Shown in pieces: positions 53,402 through 62,462 of a stretch of DNA of 64,000 nt. This DNA is from Cacconaster sp045617505 (GTDB taxonomy: Bacteria > Bacteroidota > Bacteroidia > Bacteroidales > UBA932). The notes below the pieces were generated by a model that saw nothing but the letters and a program-made list of their open reading frames with translations, was not told the origin of the DNA and ran no database searches. The stretch covers positions 62,001 to 126,000 of the forward strand of contig JAZLIS010000064.1 in NCBI GenBank assembly GCA_045617505.1, read 5' to 3'. Both the position numbers and the translations under genes were made by a program. Within the stretch, counting starts at the first letter, position 1. Every line of letters starts with the position of its first letter.

Positions 53402-54117
53402 TTCTTTTCCTCCAGAACTTTGGTCAGTCTGTCAAGTACAATCCGGTAATTGTCGCAGATATAGCCCAGGTCATGACGGAAGCGGTCCTTGTCCAGGCTC
53501 TCTCCAGTCACTTCGTCCCACATACGACCGGTGTCCGGACTGATTTCATCGGCAAGGATGATGGTGCCGTCAGCGGTGTGGCCAAGTTTGACCCGGTAAT
53601 CGACCAGTTTGATGCCTGCCTTGTGGAAAAGGCTGACAAGCAATTTGTTGGCTCTACCCACAATGTCATAGATTGTCTCCAGCTCCTGATATGTGACGAG
53701 TTTCAGTGCGACTGCGTGATGGTCGTTGATAAGGGGGTTGGAGAGCCCGGGATTGTCATATCTCAGTTCATACACCACATTCCGTGGTTTGAAGCCGTAC
53801 TCCAGACCGAGAAGGTCCGCAGTGCTTCCGGTGATGTAGTTCCTTACAATCACGTGAAACGGGATAATTTTGCACTTGCGGCAGAGCTGTGTGTCCGGTC
53901 CGTTCTGGCAGATGAAGTGGGTGGGGATTCCGTTTCCCTCCAAAAACTTGAAAATCAGGGCTGAGATATTGCAGTTAAGTTCTCCCTTCCCTGCAAAGAC
54001 GGCTCTCTTGATGCCGTCGAAGGCGGTGGTGTCATCCTTGTACTTCAAGAGCAGAACCTGAGGGTCGTCCGTCTTGAAGAGTTGTTTTTCCTTTCCGTCA
54101 AAAATCAGTTTTTCCAT
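53398..54117 (-). CDS. purC: SAICAR synthetase (first copy)
   Basis: 239 residues, standard PurC. Motifs: DGKEKQLFKTDDPQVLLLKYKDDTTAFDG (in part; the ATP-binding strand), PFHVIVRNYITGSTA, and the signature LADEISPDTGRMWD. It joins aspartate to CAIR. It shares a base with purL and overlaps purF by 4 nt. A divergent paralogue is the first gene of the operon (58328-59011). Confidence 0.97.
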   Translation of the reverse strand: MEKLIFDGKEKQLFKTDDPQVLLLKYKDDTTAFDGIKRAVFAGKGELNCNISALIFKFLEGNGIPTHFICQNGPDTQLCRKCKIIPFHVIVRNYITGSTADLLGLEYGFKPRNVVYELRYDNPGLSNPLINDHHAVALKLVTYQELETIYDIVGRANKLLVSLFHKAGIKLVDYRVKLGHTADGTIILADEISPDTGRMWDEVTGESLDKDRFRHDLGYICDNYRIVLDRLTKVLEEKK

Positions 54118-57100
54118 TATTTGACAAAATATTTGACAGCATTTTCAAAAAGTTTCTGATCGCACTCTCCGATGATGTTTCTGTAGAGGTTATTCTCGAA
54201 GCGTTCGCTATGCCCCATCTTGCCGAGGATATGTCCGTCGGGACTGATTATTCCCTCAATGGCGTAGTATGAACCGTTGGGATTGAAGGGTGAAGTCATT
54301 GTAGGTTCGTCCGTGACGGGGTCAGCGTATTGGAACGCCACCTGCCCGTTTTCAAAGAGCTGGCGGGCCATCTCCTCCGATACGACGAACTTGCCCTCTC
54401 CGTGGCTGACTGCGATGCAGTGGGTCTGTCCGACCTCAAGTCCTGCGAGCCAGGGAGATGCGACGCTTGCCACTCTTGTTGTGACAATCTGGGAGATATG
54501 CCTGTTGATGTCATTGCGGAACAGGGTAGGAGACTCTTTTATCACGTTGCCGGGTTTGCCGTAAGGCAGCAGACCGCTCTTGACAAGAGCCTGGAATCCG
54601 TTGCAGATGCCGAGTATCAGGCCGTCCCTTTCCAGAAGGGCTTCGACGGCCTTTGCCACAGGTCCGCTTCTGAGGACGGATGCGATGAATTTCGCGCTGC
54701 CGTCCGGCTCGTCTCCAAGGGAGAATCCTCCGCAGATGGCCAGAATGTGGCAGGAGTCAATCTGCCGGCACATCTCTTCGGTAGCTCTGAGAACATCCTC
54801 TCCGGTCTGATTGCAGAACACCCCGATTTCCACCTCCGCGCCGGCTTTGCGGAACGCCTTGGCGGTGTCGTAGTCGCAGTTGGAACCTGGGAATACGGGT
54901 ATATAGACCTTCGGACGGCTGACAGATGAGAATCTGTAGGGACGTACGGTTGCTTTCCCGGTGCTTTTCGTCCCTGTGGGGACCAGATTGCCGTGTGACG
55001 CCTTTGCCGTAGAGGGATATACTTTTGTGAAAGGCTCGGTATTGGCCCTGTACAACTCGTCGAGATTGATTCTTTCGCCGTTGACGGTGCAGAAACCGTC
55101 CTCTCCGTCAGTCACTTTACCTATTTCCACCGCAGCTTCTAAAGTCAGTTCTTTTTCGGACTCCACGAGTATGGAGCCGTATGTGCAGTCGAACAGCTCC
55201 TCTTCGGAAATGTTCACGTCAAATCCGAACCAATTGCCGAAGGAGGCCTTTGTCAGACCTTCCGCCACGCCTCCGAAACCGACTGACCAGGCCGAGACAA
55301 TCGTTCCATCCTCAATCCTGTCGTGGATATAATTCCAGTTCCTCTTCAACAGGTCCGTGTCGGGCATATAGTTTTTAAGAGGGGTGTGCTTTATGAGGTA
55401 GAGCCTGTTCCCCTCCATCTTGAATTCGGGGGAAATCACTTTCCCTGCATTCACCGTCGTTATTCCGAATGCTATGAGGGTTGGGGGGACGCTGATGTTC
55501 TCGAAAGTTCCGCTCATCGAATCCTTTCCTCCGATGGAAGGAAGGCCCAGTGCCTTCTGCATCTTGAGGGCTCCTAAAAGTGCTGCAAGAGGCTTTCCCC
55601 AGGAGTGAGGGTCCTGCGTCATCCTTTCGAAATATTCCTGGTATGAGAAACGCATTCCCGACCAGTCCGCTCCGGATGCCGCGACCTTGCTGCACGCCTC
55701 GACCACGGCGTAGGCTGCTCCGTGGTAGGGACTCCAGGAGGAGAGGTCCGGATTGAAACCGAAAGCCATCACGGATGCTGTGTCGGTATATCCGTCAACG
55801 GGAATCTTCTGAACCGATACCTGTGTTTCGGTCTCCTGCATATAACCTCCGAAAGGCATCAGGACAGTCGAACGTCCGATTGTGGAGTCGAACATCTCTA
55901 TGAGTCCCTTCTGGGAGGTGACGTTGGGCCCTGCCAGGACGGATTTCATCTTTTCCTGAAGATTCACTCCTTCGGCGCGGCTGTTCTTGAATGGATTTTT
56001 CTCCTCGACAGACCCGACGGTGGCCCTGCAGTAGTGCTTTGCTCCGGCGCTGTCTATGAATTTGCGGCTGAGGTCAGCCACGGCCTCTCCGTGGTGGAAC
56101 AGCCTCATACGGCCGCTGTCTGTAACGTCGGCCACGTATGTCACTTCAATGTTCTCCTGACGGCACAGCTCCTCGAATTTCTCCCTGTCGGAGGCGGCTA
56201 TGACAACCGCCATCCTCTCTTGGGATTCGCTTACTGCCAGTTCCGTGGGGTTCAGGCCGCTGTATTTTACCGGTACTCTGTCCAGATGAATGTCGAGTCC
56301 GTCTGCAAGTTCGCCGATGGCCACGCTGACTCCGCCGGCCCCGAAATCGTTGGACTTCTTTATCAGTGAAGTGGCTTCCCTGCGTCTGAAGAGGTGCTGA
56401 AGTTTGCGCTCCTCGGGAGCGTTTCCTTTCTGGACCTCGCTGCCGCAGGTCTCAAGGGAGGCTTCCGTGTGCTCCTTGGAGGAACCGGTCGCGCCTCCGA
56501 TACCATCCCTGCCGGTACGGCCTCCGAGCATCAGGATAATATCCCCCGGAACGGGGCTCTCCCTTCTGACGTTGCTTGCCTTGACGGCGCCGGCCACTGC
56601 TCCCACTTCAAGTCTCTTGGCTGTATAGCCATTGTGATATATCTCTCTGACGTGGGTTGTGGCAAGTCCGATTTGGTTTCCGTAGCTTGAATATCCCGCT
56701 GCGGCCTTGCGGCTGATGACTCTCTGGGGAAGTTTGCCGGCGATGGTCTTGGAGACAGGCTGGTATATGTCTCCCGCGCCGGTGACTCTCATAGCCTGAT
56801 AGACGTATGCCCTGCCTGAAAGAGGATCTCTGATTGCGCCGCCCAGACAGGTGCTCGCGCCTCCGAAAGGCTCTATTTCCGTGGGGTGGTTATGGGTTTC
56901 GTTCTTGAACTGGAGAAGCCATTTCTCCTCCTTGCCATCTACATCGACATTGATATAGATGCTGCAGGCGTTGTTCTCCTCGCTCTGTTCCAAATCTTCT
57001 AACAGGCCTTTTTTCTTCAGGTATCTGGCTCCGATGGTGGCCAGCTCCATCAGACACAGGCTCTTCTCTTCCCGTCCGAGTTCCTTCCTCATTGCAAGGA

Positions 57101-57848
57101 ACTCCTTCAATGTCTCCTCAATATCAGGGCTGATGAAACTTCCGTCGATTTTCAGTTCGGTGATTTCGGAGTTGAAGGTGGTATGGCGGCAGTGGTCGCT
57201 CCAATAGGTGTCCAGAATCTTCAACTCAGTCTCGGTGGGGTTGCGGTGCTCGGACGAGAAATATTTCACCACCTCGGCAAGGTCGTCGGCATTCATTGCC
57301 AGGCCCCATTTTTTGCAGAATCCAGGATAATCCTCTTCAGCCATCTCCGTGAAACCGTCCAGAACTGCTACGGGCTGGACCTCAGCCTTGTCATTGAAAT
57401 CGAGTCTGGAAAGGTCCTTCTCCCTTGCTTCCACCGCGTTTATCAGGTAATGGCGGATTGAGGCAAGATTTTCCTCGGTTGTGGTGTCGTCGAATACGTA
57501 GAGGCGGGAACTTTTGATTTGAATCCGTGCCTGAGGGTCGATGAGTCTCACGCAATCCTCTGCGGAACTTGCCCTCTGGTCGAACTGGCCGGGGATGAAC
57601 TCAACGGCCAGATATTTCCTGCCGTCAAGAGGGAAATCCTCTGTCACGCTGTCGGTGACTCTTTCTCCGAAGACGGTGTATCTGCATTTTTCCAGCAATT
57701 CTCTGGAAAATCCCGCAAGGTCATAGACATTGATGACCCTCAGGGAATGAAGATTCAGAGAAAGGTTTTCGTTCAGTTCAGCAAGAAGGCTTTTTGCCTC
57801 CACTTGAAATTCCGAATACTTTTCTACAAAAATACGGATATGCTCCAT
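54117..57848 (-). CDS. purL: FGAM synthase, single-chain large form
   Basis: 1243 residues, the large PurL that carries its own glutaminase. N-terminal PurS-like domain, a linker with SDHCRHTTFNSEI, two AIR-synthetase-like halves (FKNETHNHPTEIEPFGGAST in part; GVSVAIGELADGLDIHL; SIGGKDSMSGTF), and a C-terminal class I glutamine amidotransferase domain with the nucleophile in LGICNGFQALV, His in SHGEGKFV and Glu near the C-terminal side. Unlike PurF in this operon, its glutamine site looks intact. It uses glutamine and ATP to make FGAM. Purine gene overlaps are 1 nt (purC) and 4 nt gap (purE). Confidence 0.98.
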   Translation of the reverse strand: MEHIRIFVEKYSEFQVEAKSLLAELNENLSLNLHSLRVINVYDLAGFSRELLEKCRYTVFGERVTDSVTEDFPLDGRKYLAVEFIPGQFDQRASSAEDCVRLIDPQARIQIKSSRLYVFDDTTTEENLASIRHYLINAVEAREKDLSRLDFNDKAEVQPVAVLDGFTEMAEEDYPGFCKKWGLAMNADDLAEVVKYFSSEHRNPTETELKILDTYWSDHCRHTTFNSEITELKIDGSFISPDIEETLKEFLAMRKELGREEKSLCLMELATIGARYLKKKGLLEDLEQSEENNACSIYINVDVDGKEEKWLLQFKNETHNHPTEIEPFGGASTCLGGAIRDPLSGRAYVYQAMRVTGAGDIYQPVSKTIAGKLPQRVISRKAAAGYSSYGNQIGLATTHVREIYHNGYTAKRLEVGAVAGAVKASNVRRESPVPGDIILMLGGRTGRDGIGGATGSSKEHTEASLETCGSEVQKGNAPEERKLQHLFRRREATSLIKKSNDFGAGGVSVAIGELADGLDIHLDRVPVKYSGLNPTELAVSESQERMAVVIAASDREKFEELCRQENIEVTYVADVTDSGRMRLFHHGEAVADLSRKFIDSAGAKHYCRATVGSVEEKNPFKNSRAEGVNLQEKMKSVLAGPNVTSQKGLIEMFDSTIGRSTVLMPFGGYMQETETQVSVQKIPVDGYTDTASVMAFGFNPDLSSWSPYHGAAYAVVEACSKVAASGADWSGMRFSYQEYFERMTQDPHSWGKPLAALLGALKMQKALGLPSIGGKDSMSGTFENISVPPTLIAFGITTVNAGKVISPEFKMEGNRLYLIKHTPLKNYMPDTDLLKRNWNYIHDRIEDGTIVSAWSVGFGGVAEGLTKASFGNWFGFDVNISEEELFDCTYGSILVESEKELTLEAAVEIGKVTDGEDGFCTVNGERINLDELYRANTEPFTKVYPSTAKASHGNLVPTGTKSTGKATVRPYRFSSVSRPKVYIPVFPGSNCDYDTAKAFRKAGAEVEIGVFCNQTGEDVLRATEEMCRQIDSCHILAICGGFSLGDEPDGSAKFIASVLRSGPVAKAVEALLERDGLILGICNGFQALVKSGLLPYGKPGNVIKESPTLFRNDINRHISQIVTTRVASVASPWLAGLEVGQTHCIAVSHGEGKFVVSEEMARQLFENGQVAFQYADPVTDEPTMTSPFNPNGSYYAIEGIISPDGHILGKMGHSERFENNLYRNIIGECDQKLFENAVKYFVK

Positions 57849-57852
57849 TGCT

Positions 57853-58320
57853 CTATATCTGTGTTTGGGCTATTTTTTCAGTCTGCAATTTTCTGAAATT
57901 CTCGAGTTTCCCCGATATTTCCTTGTCGCTCAGAGCTATGATTGAGACGGCAAGGAGAGCCGCGTTTTTCGCGCCGTTAACTGCAACCGTGGCGACCGGT
58001 ATGCCGGAAGGCATCTGCACCATCGAGAGCAGGGAGTCCAGCCCTCCGAAGGCTTTGCCCGATATAGGGACTCCGATTACGGGAAGGGTCGTGAATGCCG
58101 CTGTCACTCCCGGGAGATGCGCCGCCCCGCCCGCTCCGGCTATGATGATGTCAATGCCGCGGCTTTTGGCTGTCGAGGCCCATTCGCTCAGCAGGGCGGG
58201 AGCCCTGTGGGCGCTGATGACACGTTTCTCGTACGGGATGCCGAATTCATCGAGTGTCGTGAATGCGGCGGACATTATCTCCAGGTCGCTTGTGGAACCC
58301 ATCACTATGCCAACTTTCAT
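57853..58320 (-). CDS. purE: N5-CAIR mutase / AIR carboxylase catalytic subunit
   Basis: 155 residues. Typical PurE: VGIVMGSTSDLEIMSAA, ISAHRAPALLSEW, IIAGAGGAAHLPGV and GLDSLLSMVQMPSGIPVATV. No purK is in the operon. Either PurK is elsewhere or the enzyme works directly from AIR and CO2 as in class II PurE; sequence alone does not settle which. It lies 7 nt after the second purC-like gene. Confidence 0.97.
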   Translation of the reverse strand: MKVGIVMGSTSDLEIMSAAFTTLDEFGIPYEKRVISAHRAPALLSEWASTAKSRGIDIIIAGAGGAAHLPGVTAAFTTLPVIGVPISGKAFGGLDSLLSMVQMPSGIPVATVAVNGAKNAALLAVSIIALSDKEISGKLENFRKLQTEKIAQTQI

Positions 58321-58327
58321 AGCGGTC

Positions 58328-59011
58328 CTATTTTGCGAAGAAGAGTTTTGAAAGAGTCATCGGGTCGATGTACTGACCATCCTTATAGACGCGCATATTG
58401 CCCGATGCGATTTCGTCAATCAGCATCACGTTGCCGTCCGGGTCATATCCGAACTCGAACTTGATGTCGTAGAGGACAAGGCCTTTGGCTTTCAGGTCGT
58501 CGGCCACGATGGCGGTGATTTTCTGTGTCATAGCCTTGATATCGTCATACTGTTTTTCGGTCATTATGCCGAGAACCACCAGTCCGTCCTTGGTTACGAG
58601 GGGGTCGCCCTTTTCGTCGTTCTTGAAAGTTGTCTCCACGTATGCGGGAAGGTCCGCTCCCTCTTCGATATATTCTCCGTAGCGGCGGCGGAAGCTGCCG
58701 ACCGCCTTGTGACGGCAGATTACCTCAAGACCGTGACCGAACACCTTGGCGGGCAGAACCTCCATTGTCGTGTTTTTCAGGTCTGCGCTGACATAGTGGG
58801 TGCGGATTCCGGCCGCGTTGATTTTTTCAAAGAAATAGATTGACATTCGGAGATTGACGTCCCCGACGCCTTCAATAGTGAGTCCTACAGAATTTTCTCC
58901 CGGATCGAACACACCGTCCTTTCCTGTGCAGTCATCCTTGAATTTCAGAAGATAGTTACCATTTTCCAGGGCAAATACATCCTTGGTTTTTCCCGTATAG
59001 ACAAGTTTCAT
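58328..59011 (-). CDS. SAICAR synthetase-like protein (second copy)
   Basis: 227 residues, first gene of the purine operon. It has the PurC fold (LVYTGKTKDVFALENGNYLLKFKDD in part; ICRHKAVGSFRRRYGEYIEEG in part; LYDIKFEFGYDPDGNVMLIDEIASGN). The classic signature DEISPDTxRxWD of the first copy is replaced by DEIASGNMRVYKDG, so substrate handling may differ. Annotated as SAICAR synthetase in related genomes, as far as I know. It could be a redundant isozyme, or act on another carboxylate substrate. The operon promoter lies just upstream. Confidence 0.9.
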   Translation of the reverse strand: MKLVYTGKTKDVFALENGNYLLKFKDDCTGKDGVFDPGENSVGLTIEGVGDVNLRMSIYFFEKINAAGIRTHYVSADLKNTTMEVLPAKVFGHGLEVICRHKAVGSFRRRYGEYIEEGADLPAYVETTFKNDEKGDPLVTKDGLVVLGIMTEKQYDDIKAMTQKITAIVADDLKAKGLVLYDIKFEFGYDPDGNVMLIDEIASGNMRVYKDGQYIDPMTLSKLFFAK

Positions 59012-59033
59012 TGCTGTGTTGTTTTTGAAGTGA

Positions 59034-59041
59034 CAAATTTA
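59034..59041 (-). promoter_or_regulatory. -7 box of the purine operon
   Basis: TAAATTTG on the minus strand fits TAnnTTTG and lies 22 nt before the ATG of the first gene. No -33 TTTG is obvious. The leader is too short for a purine riboswitch, so control of the operon must act at the promoter or by a distant factor. Confidence 0.55.
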
Positions 59042-59111
59042 ATCAAACGGAGTGTAAATACCCATTATAATTATCAACAATGAAAAGGTTAAAAATGTTT
59101 TGAAAAAATTA

Positions 59112-59142
59112 TTTGCAGATATAAAAAATGTTCGTACCTTTG
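59112..59142 (+). promoter_or_regulatory. tRNA-Gly promoter
   Basis: TTTG at 59112-59115, 19 nt, then TACCTTTG at 59135-59142: an ideal Bacteroidota -33/-7 pair, 12 nt before the tRNA. This is the best full promoter in the window. Confidence 0.75.
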
Positions 59143-59154
59143 TCATCCCAAATC

Positions 59155-59226
<72 letters not shown>

Positions 59227-59227
<1 letters not shown>

Positions 59228-59271
59228 CAAAAGAAAGAAGGACAACCGATGGCTGTCCTTCTTTCTTTTGA
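59227..59271 (+). terminator. Long hairpin directly after tRNA-Gly
   Basis: Arms of 17-19 bp (core CAAAAGAAAGAAGGACA) enclose a 9-nt loop, and the right arm is T-rich. It begins at the tRNA discriminator, so it is a likely terminator and 3'-processing stem. Confidence 0.75.
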
Positions 59272-59405
59272 GTGGAAGGCCGTGAGCAAAACAGGGCTTT
59301 CTGCTCACAAAAGCCCTGAAAACGAACCTATCGTGAGCAAAATGCAGACTTTTGCTCACGTCTTGGCAGGAAACCGTGCGGCAGATATGATAACTCCGCA
59401 CCCGC
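59272..59405. repeat. Structured intergenic region with GTGAGCA/TGCTCAC repeats
   Basis: The heptamer GTGAGCA and its complement occur four times. One pair (59332-59342 with 59350-59360) is an 11-bp perfect hairpin, CGTGAGCAAAA and complement around TGCAGAC. A second pair, GTGAGCA (59282-59288) with TGCTCAC (59302-59308), is interleaved with CAGGGCTTT (59292-59300) and AAAGCCCTG (59310-59318), the order needed for an H-type pseudoknot. On the minus strand it lies just after the beta-galactosidase stop. No gene is seen. Confidence 0.6.
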
Positions 59406-62400
59406 CTATTGTCGGACGGGAGTAATCGTGAAATCGAAGGAGTAGTCGCCGTAGGGCAGCATATACTTTTCGAGAGGGAGCGCTCCCCAGCTGTCTTTGC
59501 ATCCGAGACCCATCTGTACCTTGTCTATCAGGACATTGGTCAGATTGTTCTCCCTGATGTCACCGGCGTGAAGGTTGCGCTTGGCCTTCCCTTCATCAAG
59601 AGTCTCGATGCTGTAGTGGAGAGCCGAGCCTGAGAAGGGGGTGCAGGAGGAAATCTCCAGACCGCGTCCCTTTCCGTCAAGAACTTTTATCCAGCGTAAG
59701 TCGGCCTTGTTCCCTGTCTCCTGAGGACGGATATAGGGATAGTACTGGTCGGCGACAAGTCCCTGATACAACCCTATGAAAGTGTTGTCCTTGCGGTCGG
59801 CGTAACTCTCGCCGGGTCCTCTGCCGTACCATTCCATACGGTCGAACGAGCGCGGCATCGTCAGTTGCACGCCGAAACGGAAGAGATTGGACACCTCTTT
59901 CTTCTTGTCAGCGGACATCTTGAGGGAGACATCAATGGCTCCAGTTTCACCGATTCGGTAACTCATTGTCAGCCGGGCCCCTGTGCCCTCCATATTGTAA
60001 GTGGCTGTCGCAATCACGTAGTGAGAAGTGGCTTCCGTGGCAAAAGAGACAAGTGCCAGGTCAGGATTCTTCCACACGGCATATATGTTCTGCAGGTCGG
60101 CTCCGAAATCATTGTCGGTGGGGGCTCTCCAGAAGTTGGGCTTGAGTACGGTCCCGGGCAGAATCATCTGCTCACCGTTCAGGAGATAACTCTCAATCCA
60201 TCCGTCCCCGGAGAATGAGAGAGAAAAATCATTGCCCTTGACAACCAGAGATTTGCTGGATGAGACAAAATATGATGGAGCCTTGTGGCTGACCGCCGTC
60301 GGCCTTGCGAAAGTCCCATCTCCGAGAGGGAGCTGCTGACGGGCTATGACCGTCCCTTCGGGCAGAAGACCGTCTTTCTTCAGGAGAGAGTAACTTACGT
60401 TTAAAAACCACTCCCCCTGTCCACCGTGATCTCCGAGATCGACGGCGACAATGCCTTTCTGTTGCGGGGCCACGTCAATCTTTTCGACGGTCCCGGTCCT
60501 GACAACCTCGCCGTCGTGAAGGAGAGTCCAGTCAAGGCGGCAGTTGTCAAGAGGCTTGAAGAAATTCTCGTTGTATATCTCCAGTCCGCCCCGGGCAAGA
60601 GTTGTCCAGATATTCTGATAGTGATACTGCACTTCGTAGGCGTGGGGGTTGGGTACTCTCTCCGGGCTTACCAGTCCGTTGTCGCAGAAATTGTAATCCG
60701 ACGGGTCGAGGGTGTTGAAATCGCCTCCGTAGGCATAAACCGTCTTGCCGCTCTTGAGCTTCAGTCGGGGTGACTGATCCACGAAATCCCAGATGAAACC
60801 GCCCTGGGTCTGGGGATATTTGCGAATCAGTTCCCAATATTCCCTGAAACCTCCTTCGGAATTGCCCATTGCGTGGGCATATTCGCACTGGATGAGAGGC
60901 TTGGTATATTCCGGATTTTCGCAATATTTCTCAATGTTCTCCCAGGAGTAGTACATAGGACAGTAGATATCGCTCTTTCCGTCATATTCAGCCCTTTCAT
61001 ACTGGACGGGGCGGCTCCCGTCCATCGATTTGACCATATCATACGCAGCCTCGAAATTGGGGCCGTAGCCCGCCTCGTTGCCGAGGGACCAGACTATGAT
61101 GGAGGGGTGGTTGAAATTGCAGCTGACATTACGGCGGTTGCGTTCCAGATGAGCCTTGAGGTAAGCGGAGTCTCTGGCAAGGGTCTCCTCACCGTATCCC
61201 ATACCGTGGGACTCCACGTTCGCTTCAGCAATCACATAGAGACCGTACCGGTCGCACAGGTCGTACCAGTAGGGGTCGTCCGGATAGTGGCAGGTGCGCA
61301 CTGCATTGATGTTCAGCTTTTTCATCAGGGTGATATCCTGTATCATCCTCTCTCTCGGGACGACATATCCTCCATAAGGGTCCATCTCGTGTCTGTCGGC
61401 ACCCTTGAAGAGAACTGCCTTCCCGTTCACAAGAAGCTGCCTTCCCTTGATTTCCACCTTGCGGAATCCGACGTTGAAATTGTGAACCTCGGCATTGCCG
61501 GACTGCCCTGCATTCAGAGTGACGGAGAGTTTGTAAAGATAAGGGTCTTCCGCACTCCATTTGTGGGGATTCTCCACTTTGATTGTGGCGCTTTTCAGTC
61601 CCTCTCCCTTGAGGGAACTCTGATGGACGGAATTACCATCCGCGTCGAAAAGTTGCAGAAGGGCATCCCCGTTGCCGGCCTGTGTTATTTCTACGTCGAG
61701 ACGGCCGTCCTTGTAATCATTCTCAAGGTCCGGAGTGATATGGACGTCGGAGATATGATTCCGCCTGTCACGGGAGTAGATGAAGTTATCCCTCGCTATT
61801 CCGCTGTAGCGGAAGAAATCCTGATCCTCCAGATAGGTGCCGTCACACCACCTGAACACCTGCATTGCGAGGAGGTTCTCCTTCCCCGGCTTTACGAACC
61901 GGGTAATGTCGAATTCCTGATGAAGTTTGCTGTCCTCCCCGTAGCCTACGAACTTTCCGTTGACCCAGAGATAGACGCAGGAGGTCACGCTTCCCAGATG
62001 GATGATAATCTGCTTTCCGCTCCAGGATGCAGGGATGGACAGTTCCCTTCTGTAGGAACCCACGTGATTGTGGGCCAGAGGGACGTATGGGGGATTGTTC
62101 TTGTACCAGGTCTTCCATGCATATCCTATATTTACATAGAGAGGGTCGCCGAAGCCGTTGAGTTCCCATACTGCCGGGATATTCATCGTCATCCAGCCAT
62201 CGTCGGCATTATATTTTTTGGAATAAAAATCAATCGGACGCTTTTCCGCCCTTTCCGCAAAGTGGAAGTCCCATTCCCCGTCCAGAGAGACGATATCTCC
62301 CTCGGGAGCGGGCATTGCCGTCATGGGGAGACGGTTGATTTCATTGACCGAAGGGTCCTGCCATTCACGGAATGTCTGGGCTGAAGCGGCAATCGCGCAG

Positions 62401-62435
62401 GTAAAGGCAAGGGCAAGAATAATAGAACGTTTCAT
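59406..62435 (-). CDS. Secreted GH2 beta-galactosidase
   Basis: 1009 residues from the ATG at 62435; an upstream TTG at 62441 is ignored. Signal peptide ends at ASAQ. GH2 layout: sugar-binding domain, Ig-like domain, TIM barrel (acid/base Glu in WSLGNEAGYG; nucleophile Glu in LIQCEYAHAMGNS), second Ig-like domain and C-terminal LacZ small-chain domain. GADRHEMDPYGGYV is a LacZ-type signature. It removes beta-galactosyl residues outside the cytosol. It is 27 nt downstream of the RNA methyltransferase gene on the same strand, with no Sus genes next to it. Confidence 0.95.
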   Translation of the reverse strand: MKRSIILALAFTCAIAASAQTFREWQDPSVNEINRLPMTAMPAPEGDIVSLDGEWDFHFAERAEKRPIDFYSKKYNADDGWMTMNIPAVWELNGFGDPLYVNIGYAWKTWYKNNPPYVPLAHNHVGSYRRELSIPASWSGKQIIIHLGSVTSCVYLWVNGKFVGYGEDSKLHQEFDITRFVKPGKENLLAMQVFRWCDGTYLEDQDFFRYSGIARDNFIYSRDRRNHISDVHITPDLENDYKDGRLDVEITQAGNGDALLQLFDADGNSVHQSSLKGEGLKSATIKVENPHKWSAEDPYLYKLSVTLNAGQSGNAEVHNFNVGFRKVEIKGRQLLVNGKAVLFKGADRHEMDPYGGYVVPRERMIQDITLMKKLNINAVRTCHYPDDPYWYDLCDRYGLYVIAEANVESHGMGYGEETLARDSAYLKAHLERNRRNVSCNFNHPSIIVWSLGNEAGYGPNFEAAYDMVKSMDGSRPVQYERAEYDGKSDIYCPMYYSWENIEKYCENPEYTKPLIQCEYAHAMGNSEGGFREYWELIRKYPQTQGGFIWDFVDQSPRLKLKSGKTVYAYGGDFNTLDPSDYNFCDNGLVSPERVPNPHAYEVQYHYQNIWTTLARGGLEIYNENFFKPLDNCRLDWTLLHDGEVVRTGTVEKIDVAPQQKGIVAVDLGDHGGQGEWFLNVSYSLLKKDGLLPEGTVIARQQLPLGDGTFARPTAVSHKAPSYFVSSSKSLVVKGNDFSLSFSGDGWIESYLLNGEQMILPGTVLKPNFWRAPTDNDFGADLQNIYAVWKNPDLALVSFATEATSHYVIATATYNMEGTGARLTMSYRIGETGAIDVSLKMSADKKKEVSNLFRFGVQLTMPRSFDRMEWYGRGPGESYADRKDNTFIGLYQGLVADQYYPYIRPQETGNKADLRWIKVLDGKGRGLEISSCTPFSGSALHYSIETLDEGKAKRNLHAGDIRENNLTNVLIDKVQMGLGCKDSWGALPLEKYMLPYGDYSFDFTITPVRQ

Positions 62436-62462
62436 ATACAATATATTATAAATTCATAAAAA

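Noticed and set aside
59012..59111. Purine riboswitch before the purine operon
   Set aside because: The predicted leader is about 22 nt and no aptamer-like stems or conserved loops are seen.
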